A stretch of 64,000 nt of DNA. It comes from Acidobacteriota bacterium (lineage in GTDB: Bacteria; Acidobacteriota; Thermoanaerobaculia; UBA5066; Gp7-AA6). A model generated the notes under the pieces. The model saw only the letters and a program-made list of their open reading frames with translations. It was not told where the DNA came from and ran no database searches. The position numbers and the translations under genes were made by a program. Shown here one piece after another: positions 27,761 through 35,948 of the stretch. The stretch spans positions 62,001 through 126,000 of the forward strand of contig DAHUXD010000023.1 in NCBI GenBank assembly GCA_027307335.1, given 5' to 3'. The stretch's first letter is position 1, and every line of letters starts with the position of its first letter.

Positions 27761-30556
27761 GTGGTGACCGCGGTGCTCTCGCGGGCCTTCAACCTCCAGC
27801 GCGGCGACGGCCGGCGCGCCGCACTCCTGTTCACGTACCTCCTCGTCATCATCACGGCGTACCAGCTCGGCAAGACGGCCCGCGACGCGCTCTTTCTCTC
27901 CGTCTTCAAGGCGTCGAAGCTCCCGTACGCCGACATGGCGATCGCGCTCTCGGTCGGCTTCGTCATCGCGATCTACGTGACGATCGGCCGCCGCGTCCAG
28001 CTCCGCGACCTGCTCGTCGGGTGCCTGCTCCTCTTCGCCGTGGTCCAGACCGGGTTCTGGTACCTGGCGAAGTTCCATCCCGGGCTGACGTGGCAGTACC
28101 CGGCCTTCTACATCTGGGTCGGGATCATCGGCGTGCTCGCGCCGACGCAGGTGTGGACGCTCGCGAACTATCTCCTGACGACCCGGGAGGCGAAGCGCGT
28201 CTTCGGAATCGTCGGCGCGGGCGGGATCAGCGGCTGGATCGTCTCGGGCGTCCTCGCCGACAAGCTCGCGTCGACGAAGGGGCTGGGGACCGAGAGCCTG
28301 CTCCTCGCGATGGCCCTCCTCCTCGTCCTCTGCTCCTTTCTCGTGATCGCGCTCTGGCGCGAGCGCGGCCGCACCGCCGGTTCGGGCGCCGCGGCGCCGC
28401 ACTCGAAGCCGTCGGCGAAGGGGCTCCGCGAGAGCCTCGGCACCGTCTTCTCCTCGCCCTACCTGATGTCGATCGCGCTCCTCATCACGCTCGCCTCGCT
28501 CGCGACCTGCTTCGCGGGCTGGCAGTTCAAGGCGATCGCGAAGGCGGCCTACCCGGACAAGAACGCGCTGACCGCCTTCTTCGGCCGCTTCAATTTCTGG
28601 GCGGGCATCGCGTGCCTCGTGCTGCAGCTCCTGCTGACCTCCCGCTTCCTCCGCCGCTTCGGCCTCGGCCCCGCGCTCCTGATCGTGCCGCTCGCGGTCC
28701 TCAGCAGCGAGATCGCGGTGCTCGCCATCGGGACGCTCGGCGCGGCGATCCTGCTGAAAGGCGGCGACTCGGTCGTGCGGTACTCGCTCGACAAGTCGTC
28801 GGTCGAGCTGCTCTACCTGCCGATTCCGCCGGACGTGAAATTGCAGGCGAAATCGGCGATCGACACCGTCATCTGGCGCGTCGGCGACGGGCTCTCCGGC
28901 CTGACGCTCGCGATCTTCACCGACAAGCTCCACTGGTCGGCGCAGCGCGTCTCGTTCGTCAACATCGTGTTCGCCGTGGGCTGGATCGCGTCGGCGATCG
29001 CCGCGCGCCGCCGCTACGGCGACACGCTCCTCCAGAGCATCCGCCAGCGCCGGCTCGACGCGGAGAAGCAGCTCGCGCCGGTCCTCGACAAGTCGACCGC
29101 GGACATCCTCGCCAGCCAGCTCGACTCCGCCGACCCGAAGCAGGTCCTCTACGCGCTCGAGATGTTCGGCGTCTCGCAGGGCGGCGCGAGCCACCCCGCG
29201 CTGCGCGACCTGCTCCGGCACCCCGAGGCGGCCGTGCGCCGGCGCGCCCTGGAGCTGCTCGACAGGGCCGGCGACCTGTGGGTGCTGCCGCGCGTCGAGG
29301 AGATGCTGAAGGACCCCGACGCCGACGTGCGTTCGACGGCCATGCTCTTCCTCGCGCACCACGCGCCGCTCGATCCGCTGACGCGCGTGCAGGAGCTCGA
29401 CGGCCTCCAGGGCGTGTCGGTGATGGCCGGGATCGTCGCGTTCCTGGCGCAGTCGGGCGACGCCGACCGCCTGCCGGAGGCGGCGCTCCTTCTCGACCGC
29501 ATGATCGCCGACAAGGGCGAGGCGGGGAAGAAGTCGCGCCTGGAGGCCGCGTCGCTGATCGGCGCGAGCCCGGACGCCTTCGACGACCAGCTCGACGCGC
29601 TCCTCGACGACGAAGACCCCGAGGTGCTCCGGGCCGCCGCGAAGGCGGCCGGCCGGCTCCGCAAGCGCCGGGTCGCGCCGCGGCTGATGGCGCTCGTCAA
29701 CGACGCCCGGGTGCGCGACGAGGCGGCGGACGCGCTCGTCGCGATGGGAGAGCGCGTGCTCGGCGCCCTTCGCGACCAGCTCGTCGACGGCGACACGCCG
29801 CCGGCGGAGCGGCTGGAGGTGCCCGGCATCCTCGCCCGCATCGGCACGCCGGACGCCGCGGCCGCGCTCGTCGGGAGCCTCCTCGAGGGCGACGCCGAGC
29901 TCCGCTTCCGGACGATCTGCGCGCTGAACGACCTGCGCAAGGAGCGGCCGAGCGTCTCGATCGAGGGGCCGCGGCTGCGCGCGGCGCTCGGCTTCGAGAT
30001 GATGCTGCACACGCGCACGAACCAGATTCTCTCGGTCGCGGGACCGGCGGGCAGCGCGAGTGCGGCCGCGCCGGTGGGGCAGCCGACCGAAGTCGTGCGG
30101 CGCCTCGAGGCGGAGCGGGTGCGGGAGATCGAGCGGATCTTCCGGCTGCTCTCGCTGCTCTACCCGTCGACCGACTTCCGGAGCGCGCATTTCGGGCTGC
30201 GGTCGGGTGACGTGACGGCCCGCGACCACGCGCTCGAGTTCCTCGAGATCAACCTCGACGGCGAGCTGCGCCGGTCGCTCGTGGCGCTCCTCGATCCGAC
30301 CGTCAGCGTCGACGCGCGCCTGGCGCCGATCCTGAAGCGCACGCACGTCGCGCCGCCGAACGCGGACGAGCTCGCCGCGGCACTCGTGGACAGCGAGGAC
30401 ATGTGGCTGCGCGCGTGCGGCATCACGGCCGTCGGGGCGCTGCGCATCCGCCACCTCGTCGCGCGCGTCGACGCCTGTCTCGACGCCGACGACGAGATCC
30501 TGCGCGAGGCGGCGCGCGAGGCGAAGCGCCAGCTGGGGGAGCAGGGGAGAAAGTAG
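27761..30556 (+). CDS. NTP/NDP exchange transporter (ATP:ADP antiporter family) fused to HEAT-repeat domain
   Basis: A 931-residue protein with a GTG start. Residues 1 to about 420 form a polytopic module with about 12 hydrophobic segments typical of the Tlc/Npt family (YQLGKTARDALFLSVF near the start; TREAKRVFGIVGAGGISG in the middle; VKLQAKSAIDTVIWRVGDG late). From about residue 440 to the end the sequence is helical with HEAT/armadillo-like repeats (ALRDLLRHPEAAVRRRALEL, and similar units). The family exchanges nucleotides across membranes in intracellular bacteria and plastids; in free-living bacteria its substrate is uncertain. The HEAT part may bind a protein partner in the cytoplasm. 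Confidence 0.87.
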   Translation: MVTAVLSRAFNLQRGDGRRAALLFTYLLVIITAYQLGKTARDALFLSVFKASKLPYADMAIALSVGFVIAIYVTIGRRVQLRDLLVGCLLLFAVVQTGFWYLAKFHPGLTWQYPAFYIWVGIIGVLAPTQVWTLANYLLTTREAKRVFGIVGAGGISGWIVSGVLADKLASTKGLGTESLLLAMALLLVLCSFLVIALWRERGRTAGSGAAAPHSKPSAKGLRESLGTVFSSPYLMSIALLITLASLATCFAGWQFKAIAKAAYPDKNALTAFFGRFNFWAGIACLVLQLLLTSRFLRRFGLGPALLIVPLAVLSSEIAVLAIGTLGAAILLKGGDSVVRYSLDKSSVELLYLPIPPDVKLQAKSAIDTVIWRVGDGLSGLTLAIFTDKLHWSAQRVSFVNIVFAVGWIASAIAARRRYGDTLLQSIRQRRLDAEKQLAPVLDKSTADILASQLDSADPKQVLYALEMFGVSQGGASHPALRDLLRHPEAAVRRRALELLDRAGDLWVLPRVEEMLKDPDADVRSTAMLFLAHHAPLDPLTRVQELDGLQGVSVMAGIVAFLAQSGDADRLPEAALLLDRMIADKGEAGKKSRLEAASLIGASPDAFDDQLDALLDDEDPEVLRAAAKAAGRLRKRRVAPRLMALVNDARVRDEAADALVAMGERVLGALRDQLVDGDTPPAERLEVPGILARIGTPDAAAALVGSLLEGDAELRFRTICALNDLRKERPSVSIEGPRLRAALGFEMMLHTRTNQILSVAGPAGSASAAAPVGQPTEVVRRLEAERVREIERIFRLLSLLYPSTDFRSAHFGLRSGDVTARDHALEFLEINLDGELRRSLVALLDPTVSVDARLAPILKRTHVAPPNADELAAALVDSEDMWLRACGITAVGALRIRHLVARVDACLDADDEILREAAREAKRQLGEQGRK

Positions 30557-30573
30557 AGGGGGGGCTACGGGAC

Positions 30574-30613
30574 GCCCCTCACCCCTACCCCCTCTCCCGA
30601 AGGGAGAGGGGTG
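30574..30613. repeat. Dispersed palindromic repeat, single copy (reverse orientation)
   Basis: CGCCCCTCACCCCTACCCCC followed by TCTCCCGAAGGGAGAGGGG is the reverse-complement form of the repeat at 6248. It lies between convergent genes. Confidence 0.85.
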
Positions 30614-30623
30614 TCGGTTCTTT

Positions 30624-31634
30624 TTAGCGCGGCTGCGCCGCGGACTCCTCCACCGACTTGCCCACGGTCTTCGGCGCGTACCACACGAAGTCGTACAGCA
30701 CCTGGTTCTCGCCCTTCTCCGCGATGAGCTTGTCGATCCGCTCGAGCAGGAGCTTGCGCCGCGTGAAGAGCGCGTCGAGCTCGAACGTCGTGAGGTAATC
30801 CTTCAGGCGCTTCCGCGCTTCCTTCTCGTCGAGCGCCTTCAGCTTCGCGTAGAGCTGACGCTCGCACTGGTTGATCGGGCTCTGACTCTGGAGGTCCGTG
30901 TTGCGGCGGAACGTCCGCGAGTGGTCGATCATCCAGAGCCGCCAGTCCGGCGTGATGATGATGTTGCCGCGGTTGCGGTCCACGTTGTAGATGAGCGCGT
31001 CGAAGACGTTCATCATCTGGACCTGCTTCTTCCACTCCTGTTCGTCGGGCGGCTGCAGGTGCTCCTCGAGCTCCCGGCGCTCGGTGATTGCGTTCTCGAT
31101 GAAGATCTGGACGCTGCCGCTCGTGCGCTCGTACTTGCGCAGCGTCGCCGGCGGGACGTTGTCGAGGCCGAGCATCATCGCGAGCTCGTAGGCGGCCGGC
31201 TCGAAGATGTACGAGTCCTTGAAGAAGAGCTCGTTCCGACCGCCGCCGAACGTCGGAGTGTTCTTCTCCTCGTTGACGTCCCGGAAGACGGCGCTCGCCT
31301 GCACGCCGTTCTTCTCGAGGAGGAGCTTGCGCGGGTTGTTGATCCCGCCGCCGAGGCGCGTCGCCGAGACCACGTCCGCCGTCCGCAGGAAATCCAGCAT
31401 CTCGGCCTCGGAGCCGAACGGCAGGGGCTTGCCCTGCGGATCGGTCCAGTGGCGCGCCGCCGCATACGAGACCGTGGGCCCGGGCCCGGCCGGAGTGGTC
31501 GCCGGAGCGAGCGAGGGGGCATTCGTGGGAGCGGGAACGGGAGTCTCCGCGGGCGCCGGGGCCTGCGCGGCGAGCGGTCCCGAGAGAACCAGCCCGGCCA
31601 GGAGAGTCGCCGGGATGCGACAGGATCCTTTCAT
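30624..31634 (-). CDS. Secreted kinase-fold-like protein
   Basis: A 336-residue protein with a signal peptide (cleavage near LAAQAPAP) and a Pro/Ala linker to about residue 55. The C-terminal part has FDALIYNVDRNRGNIIIT followed by WRLWMIDHSRTF. This D-x-x-x-x-N plus DxH arrangement resembles the catalytic loop and metal-binding DFG/DH segment of HipA, PI3/4-kinase-like and Fam20-type kinases. An earlier LLLEKNGVQASAVFRDV stretch could supply the ATP-binding region. A kinase acting outside the cytoplasm would be unusual in bacteria, so this is a fold suggestion only. Confidence 0.6.
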   Translation of the reverse strand: MKGSCRIPATLLAGLVLSGPLAAQAPAPAETPVPAPTNAPSLAPATTPAGPGPTVSYAAARHWTDPQGKPLPFGSEAEMLDFLRTADVVSATRLGGGINNPRKLLLEKNGVQASAVFRDVNEEKNTPTFGGGRNELFFKDSYIFEPAAYELAMMLGLDNVPPATLRKYERTSGSVQIFIENAITERRELEEHLQPPDEQEWKKQVQMMNVFDALIYNVDRNRGNIIITPDWRLWMIDHSRTFRRNTDLQSQSPINQCERQLYAKLKALDEKEARKRLKDYLTTFELDALFTRRKLLLERIDKLIAEKGENQVLYDFVWYAPKTVGKSVEESAAQPR

Positions 31635-31792
31635 TGGCTCCTCCGATCGCCGCCGGGACGCCCGCGTCGGCGGGCCGCCCGGACGGCCGACCCCCCTATC
31701 AAACCACGGGATTCGGGCCCCCGTTTCGGGCCTTCCGGCGTAGAATCCCCCGGTTTCGAAGAATGTGCTTCGAAATTGGGAGGGAAAGAATG

Positions 31793-32260
31793 ATGAAGAC
31801 GCGCACGATCCTGGCGTCCCTGGTGGTTCTTCTCGCTGGAGTGGCCTACGGGCTCGCGCAGACCGACGCGAGCGCCTACATGGGGACCTGGAAGCTGAAC
31901 GAGGGCAAGTCGAAGTTCGCGCCGGGCTCGGGCAAGAACACGATGGTCACCTACAGCCCGGCCGGCGACAACATGGTCAAGGTCGTCACCGACGGCACGG
32001 ACAAGGACGGCAAGCCCGCGCACACCGAGTGGACCGGCAAGTTCGACGGCAAGGACTACAAGGTCACCGGCACGGACATGTACGACACGCGCTCCTACAT
32101 CCCGGCCGGCAAGCACTCGCTCTCGATGACTATCAAGAAGGGCGACAAGACGGTCATGACCGGAAAGGTGACGGTCTCTCCGGACGGGAAGAGCCGGACG
32201 GTCACGACGACGGGCTCGGATCCCTCGATGAACAACGAAGCGGTGTACGACAAGCAGTAA
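31793..32260 (+). CDS. Small secreted protein, lipocalin-like fold (paralogue of the gene at 25478)
   Basis: A 155-residue protein with a signal peptide (cleavage near GLAQTD). The mature sequence follows the upstream paralogue closely: MGTWKLNEGKSKFAPGSGKN, EWTGKFDGKDYKVTGT, RSYIPAGKHSLS and the end DPSMNNEAVYDKQ. Two ATGs in tandem (31790 and 31793) follow a strong GGGAGGG ribosome-binding site; the second has better spacing. Function unknown. A palindromic repeat lies directly after the stop. Confidence 0.8.
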   Translation: MKTRTILASLVVLLAGVAYGLAQTDASAYMGTWKLNEGKSKFAPGSGKNTMVTYSPAGDNMVKVVTDGTDKDGKPAHTEWTGKFDGKDYKVTGTDMYDTRSYIPAGKHSLSMTIKKGDKTVMTGKVTVSPDGKSRTVTTTGSDPSMNNEAVYDKQ

Positions 32261-32457
32261 GAGGGCCAGACACCCCTCTCCCGGGCGGGAGAGGGGTTAG
32301 GGATGAGGGTGCCCACTCGGCACCCCTGGCTGGAAGGGCGGGGCGAGCCCCCGCCCTTTTTGTTTTCCCTCCGCTTCGGGGCCGATTCGGCCCGAAGGTT
32401 GCACGGACGCCTCGCCGGAGGCAAGAGACGAGCAACCGAACCTGCGGCCCACCGGGA
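32261..32457. repeat. Intergenic stretch with dispersed palindromic repeat
   Basis: A copy of the dispersed repeat (ACCCCTCTCCCGGGCGGGAG, then GGGTTAGGGATGAGGG) lies at 32272-32311. The remaining 150 bases have no recognisable gene. The region near 32330-32360 (GGGCGGGGCGAGCCCCCGCCC then TTTTTG) could form a terminator for the secreted-protein gene. Confidence 0.7.
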
Positions 32458-34023
32458 ATTTTCTGCGTCTTCGCGGCGGCCGTCGGCCTCGCGCTCGCGT
32501 CCCGGTCGGGCGCGCAAAGCGTGGCGAGCGGTGATCCGGCCGGGCCGCGGTCCTTCTCCCTCGGCCTCGATGACGCCCTCCAGGCCGCGGCGCCGTACCG
32601 GCTCGAGGCGGCGGCGGCCGATGCGGCGCCGATCTCCTGGACGGTCGTGCCCGCGTCCCCGTCGGCCGGCGAGGACCTCTTCCCGAACTCCTTCGCGCCT
32701 CCCGAGGGCGCCGCGGCGCCGCCTCCCGCTCGAAAGCGCTTCTGGCTCGCCGCGGGAGAGGTGGCGCTGATGGAGTTCCTCCCGTGGGCCTGGGACCGCT
32801 ACGTCACGAACGAGGACTTCGCGCGGATCTCCTGGCACACGGTCAGCCAGAACTTCAAGGCGGGCTTCGGGTTCGACAACGACGACTTCAACACGAACCA
32901 GTTCGGGCATCCCTACCACGGCTCGCTCTTCTTCAACGCCGCCCGCTCGAACGGATTCACCTACTGGGAGTCCGGCCTGTTCACCCTCGCCGGCAGCCTG
33001 ATCTGGGAGTGCTGCATGGAGAACACGCGGCCCTCATGGAACGACCTCGTCAACACGACGCTCGGCGGCATGGCGCTCGGCGAGATGGAACATCGCCTGT
33101 CGATGGTCCTCCTCGACAACACCGCGACCGGCGCGGAGCGCTTCTGGCGCGAGCTCGGCGGCGCCATCGTCAACCCGATCGGCGCCTTGACGCGCCTGAT
33201 CGACGGCGACATGAGCCGCGTCTATCCCAACCCGGAGGAGCGCTATCCGGACGGGTTCCGGCTGGTCGGTCAGTTCGGCTACCGCCGCGTCGAAGGTTCC
33301 GCGGCGCAGAACCCGAACCAGGGCGCGATCAACCTCGCCGCCGCGTACGGCGACCCCTTCGACGCCGACGTGCGGAAGCCGTTCGACGCCTTCCGGGGCG
33401 AGCTCGACCTGAACTTCCCCGGCGGCTCCGCGATCTCGCTCGCCGAGGTGCGCGGCATCCTGCGCTCGTGGGAGCTGACCGAGCGCACATCCACCGCTCG
33501 GCAGGTCCTCGAGGTCTCGCAGGAGTACCAGTACATCAACAACCAGGCCGAGGTCTTCGGCGCCGAGATGTTCAGCGGGGGTTGGATGTCCCGCTATCTC
33601 CTCGGCGGCGGCTGGGTCGCGGCGACCGACCTGAACGCGCTCGCGATCCCGCTCGCGGGCGTCAAGACGATCGGCTTCACCGCGCCGCAGACGGGACGCG
33701 ACTACGATTACGGCCCGGGCGGCGGCGTGCGCGCCGGCGCGCGTCTCTACGCGAAGGACGATCAGATCGTCGAAGCCTCCTACAGCGTCGTGTGGACGCA
33801 CACCGTCAACGGCGTCTCCGACAACAATACGCTCCAGTTCTTCCGCGCGACCGCGGTGATCCCGATCGTCGGACCGCTCGGCGTGGGCGGCGAGTACGAC
33901 TGGTACAGCCGAAGGACCAGCTACGTGGGCCGCCTCTTTCAGCCGCGCTCGACGCAGACGCAGTGGGGCGTCTTCCTCGTTCTGACCTTCGGCGCGCACG
34001 GTCTGCGCAAGCCGAAGGATTGA
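32458..34023 (+). CDS. DUF3943 outer-membrane-type protein, start uncertain
   Basis: A protein of about 521 residues. The mature part fits DUF3943: WAWDRYVTNEDFARISWHT, NQFGHPYHGSLFFNAARS, then WECCMENTRPSWNDLVNT and several long amphipathic strands to the end. The family is thought to lie in the outer membrane. A signal-peptide-like core (FAAAVGLALA, cleavage near RSGAQS) begins at about 32461, but no ATG, GTG or TTG precedes it in frame; the first candidates are an ATT at 32458 or a GTG at 32521 beyond the signal peptide. Either a rare start is used or a frameshift (for example in the AATTTTC run) joins it to a TTG at 32399 in another frame. Confidence 0.75.
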   Translation: MFCVFAAAVGLALASRSGAQSVASGDPAGPRSFSLGLDDALQAAAPYRLEAAAADAAPISWTVVPASPSAGEDLFPNSFAPPEGAAAPPPARKRFWLAAGEVALMEFLPWAWDRYVTNEDFARISWHTVSQNFKAGFGFDNDDFNTNQFGHPYHGSLFFNAARSNGFTYWESGLFTLAGSLIWECCMENTRPSWNDLVNTTLGGMALGEMEHRLSMVLLDNTATGAERFWRELGGAIVNPIGALTRLIDGDMSRVYPNPEERYPDGFRLVGQFGYRRVEGSAAQNPNQGAINLAAAYGDPFDADVRKPFDAFRGELDLNFPGGSAISLAEVRGILRSWELTERTSTARQVLEVSQEYQYINNQAEVFGAEMFSGGWMSRYLLGGGWVAATDLNALAIPLAGVKTIGFTAPQTGRDYDYGPGGGVRAGARLYAKDDQIVEASYSVVWTHTVNGVSDNNTLQFFRATAVIPIVGPLGVGGEYDWYSRRTSYVGRLFQPRSTQTQWGVFLVLTFGAHGLRKPKD

Positions 34024-34051
34024 GAGGACGGCGCGCGAGGGAGAGCGGGCG

Positions 34052-34246
34052 CTACGAGACCTGCCGCGGCGCGGGGCGTCTCGTCGGGTAAGAGGCCGGA
34101 AGCAGGACGCCGTTCCGGATCCGGCTCGGCTGCACCTGGGTCCGGTTGCTGCAGGTGAGGCACTCGCTGGTGCCGTCGAGCCCGACCTCGGTCGAGTTGG
34201 AACAACCGCAATGGCGGCATTTCCAGACGCGGAGCGCGTACTTCAT
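34052..34246 (-). CDS. Small zinc-ribbon protein
   Basis: A 64-residue protein with two Cys pairs, CRHCG near residue 10 and CLTCS near residue 29, spaced as in a rubredoxin-like zinc ribbon. The rest is a short basic tail. It could be a protein- or nucleic-acid-binding adaptor. It is convergent with the DUF3943 gene (28 bases apart) and divergent from the RRM gene leader. Confidence 0.6.
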   Translation of the reverse strand: MKYALRVWKCRHCGCSNSTEVGLDGTSECLTCSNRTQVQPSRIRNGVLLPASYPTRRPAPRQVS

Positions 34247-34385
34247 GGAGTCATCCGTTCTCTTCGACGACCGGCGACTCGTGATCGGGGGTTGCGGAAT
34301 TGCAGCCCGGAGCGGGTCGGAGGAGATCGAGGAAATTCAGGGTATCACGCGGTTTCCGTCGCGCCGGGCGGCTCCGGGCAGGTGT

Positions 34386-34519
34386 GATACAGTCTCCACG
34401 TTCTCGCTTCGCTCGCCCTTGCCGGTCGTCCCGACAATCCGAACGAAAATATCCGAGAATGCGAGGCCCCGTGCCGGCGGCGGCTTCGCTCATTTGCCCC
34501 GGCGTTCGAGGAAAGTCTC
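34386..34519 (+). ncRNA. Candidate structured 5' leader RNA of the RRM gene
   Basis: About 134 bases before the RRM start match, base by base over long stretches, the region 46574-46710 before an unrelated gene. Shared elements: GATACAGTCT/GATAGACTCT at the start, CGTTCTCG paired with CGAGAATG (34399-34406 with 34454-34461), TCGCTCGCCCTTGCCGG, an inner hairpin GTCG-TCC-CGAC (34425-34435) and CTTCGCTC near the 3' end just before the ribosome-binding site. Such conservation in a non-coding leader suggests a regulatory RNA element. Function unknown. Confidence 0.6.
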
Positions 34520-34789
34520 ATGAAGCTCTACGTAGGTAACCTTCCGTACAACATCTCCGATGACCAGCTCCGCGACATGTTCGCGAAGTTCGGCACGCCC
34601 GATTCGGCGCGCGTGATCACGGACCGCGACAGCGGACAGTCGAAGGGATTCGGCTTCGTCGAATTCAGCAACGATCAGCAGGCCCGCGAGGCGCTCTCGC
34701 TGAACGGAACCGATTTCGGCGGCCGGGCGCTCAAGGTCAACGAGGCGCGGCCGAAGACCGAGTCGTTCGGGAACCGCTCGCGTTACTGA
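34520..34789 (+). CDS. RRM-type RNA-binding protein
   Basis: An 89-residue single RRM protein, the size of the small RNA-binding proteins (Rbp) of cyanobacteria and Acidobacteriota. RNP2 is LYVGNL (residues 3-8) and RNP1 is KGFGFVEF (residues 42-49), with the aromatic residues that stack on RNA bases. A short tail follows the domain. It probably binds cytoplasmic RNA, perhaps in cold adaptation. It sits between a structured leader and a strong terminator, so it is monocistronic. Confidence 0.93.
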   Translation: MKLYVGNLPYNISDDQLRDMFAKFGTPDSARVITDRDSGQSKGFGFVEFSNDQQAREALSLNGTDFGGRALKVNEARPKTESFGNRSRY

Positions 34790-34813
34790 GTTCGGCCGGC
34801 ATTCGGCCATCGA

Positions 34814-34841
34814 GGCGGGGCGATGCCCCGCCTTTTTCTTT
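34814..34841 (+). terminator. Rho-independent terminator of the RRM gene
   Basis: GGCGGGGC-GAT-GCCCCGCC gives a perfect 8-bp stem followed by TTTTTCTTT. It lies 24 bases after the RRM stop. Confidence 0.93.
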
Positions 34842-34896
34842 GTGGGGTGGGGCGTCACACGAGCCGAGCCCGTTTCGGGCATATGATGTCGAGCAC

Positions 34897-35166
34897 GTGA
34901 ACAAGCTATTCGTCGGCCACGTGCGATTCGCGGCCGACGGCGTGCCGGAGTTCGCGACCGGTTGGAACGAGACCGAGGCCCCGAAGACCCGCGTTTCGAG
35001 CGACGCTCATCCCTCTTGGCGCGCCTCCCGCTGGTGGTTCGACGCCTACACGTCGTCCAACGAGGCGGGCCCTCTCGCGATCGAGCCCTGCCAGTGCGGC
35101 GCGAAGCGGCTGACGCCGGGCCTCGGGAGGCCGGTGAAGCCGTTCACCAAACCGAACGCGCGATAG
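34897..35166 (+). CDS. Hypothetical small protein
   Basis: An 89-residue open frame from GTG 34897 with normal GC-rich third positions. It contains several Trp residues (SWRASRWWFDAY) and a CxCG pair (PCQCGAKR) near the C-terminus. No family is recognised. A TTG at 34840 would add 19 residues but overlaps the terminator of the preceding gene. It may be real; evidence is codon use and position only. Confidence 0.45.
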   Translation: MNKLFVGHVRFAADGVPEFATGWNETEAPKTRVSSDAHPSWRASRWWFDAYTSSNEAGPLAIEPCQCGAKRLTPGLGRPVKPFTKPNAR

Positions 35167-35206
35167 GCCCCGCCCCGGCCCCGAGCGGGGCGATATCGTC
35201 CGTTCG

Positions 35207-35881
35207 ATGCCGTCCGCCCGCGTCCTCTCCGTCGCCGTCGGCCGCCCTCGCGACTTCGACTACCACGGCCGGCCCGCGAAGAGCGCGATCTGGAAGTCGC
35301 CCCTCTCGGGCCGCGTCGCCGCGCGCGGCGTGAACCTCGACGGCGACGACCAGGCGGACCGCCAGGCGCACGGCGGTCCCGACAAGGCGCTGTACGCCTA
35401 CGCGATCGAGGACGCGCGCTGGTGGGAGGGCGAGCTCGGCCGCGCGCTCGTGACGGCGGAGTTCGGGCAGAACCTCACGACGGAGGGCGTGGACGTCAAC
35501 GGCGCGCTCGTCGGCGAGCGCTGGGCGATCGGGTCGGCCGTCTTCGAGATCTCCGAGCCGCGCGTTCCGTGCTGGCGCCTCGGGGTGCGCATGAACGATC
35601 CCGCCTTCGTCCGGCGCTTCACCGAGGCGCAGCGTCCCGGCGCCTACATGCGGATCGTGCGTGAGGGCGACGTCGGCGCGGGCGACGCGATCGAGGTCGT
35701 CTCGAGACCCGGTCACGACCTGACGGTTCGCGACGTCTTCCGCATCTACACGCGCGACCGGGAGGAGTGCGGCCGCCTGCTCGAGGTGCCGCAGTTGTCC
35801 GAGGCCTGGAAGCGCTGGGCGAAGGGCACGCTAGAGCGCCGGGCCGCGGCGAAGGACCCGGAGACGCCCGGCTGCTGCTGA
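35207..35881 (+). CDS. MOSC domain protein (YiiM-like)
   Basis: A 224-residue protein with the MOSC beta-barrel found in molybdenum-cofactor sulfurases and in YiiM/YuaD. Visible motifs: GVNLDGDDQADRQAHGGPDKA, with the HGGxDKA signature, GQNLTTEGV and a conserved Cys in EPRVPCWRLG that would carry the sulfur or bind the cofactor. A YiiM-type C-terminal three-helix domain follows, ending in GCC. YiiM-type proteins detoxify N-hydroxylated base analogues using molybdenum cofactor; that activity is inferred from the family. Confidence 0.9.
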   Translation: MPSARVLSVAVGRPRDFDYHGRPAKSAIWKSPLSGRVAARGVNLDGDDQADRQAHGGPDKALYAYAIEDARWWEGELGRALVTAEFGQNLTTEGVDVNGALVGERWAIGSAVFEISEPRVPCWRLGVRMNDPAFVRRFTEAQRPGAYMRIVREGDVGAGDAIEVVSRPGHDLTVRDVFRIYTRDREECGRLLEVPQLSEAWKRWAKGTLERRAAAKDPETPGCC

Positions 35882-35927
35882 CCGTCCGCGCGCCGGAACC
35901 CGGTTTTTCCTGGAAACTTACCTAGCA

Positions 35928-35948
35928 ATACAACGTATAGTGTGATGC
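35928..35948 (+). promoter_or_regulatory. padR promoter with small palindrome; probably leaderless start
   Basis: ATAC-AAC-GTAT (35928-35938) overlaps a -10-like TATAGT (35936-35941). Transcription would start about 7 bases on, next to the padR ATG at 35949, so the message may have no leader. The palindrome is a likely PadR operator for autoregulation. Confidence 0.5.

Noticed and set aside
27656-30454. 932-codon minus-strand open frame opposite the translocase/HEAT gene
   Set aside because: Low-complexity Arg/Glu/Asp product without domains; the plus-strand frame has clear membrane helices and family motifs.
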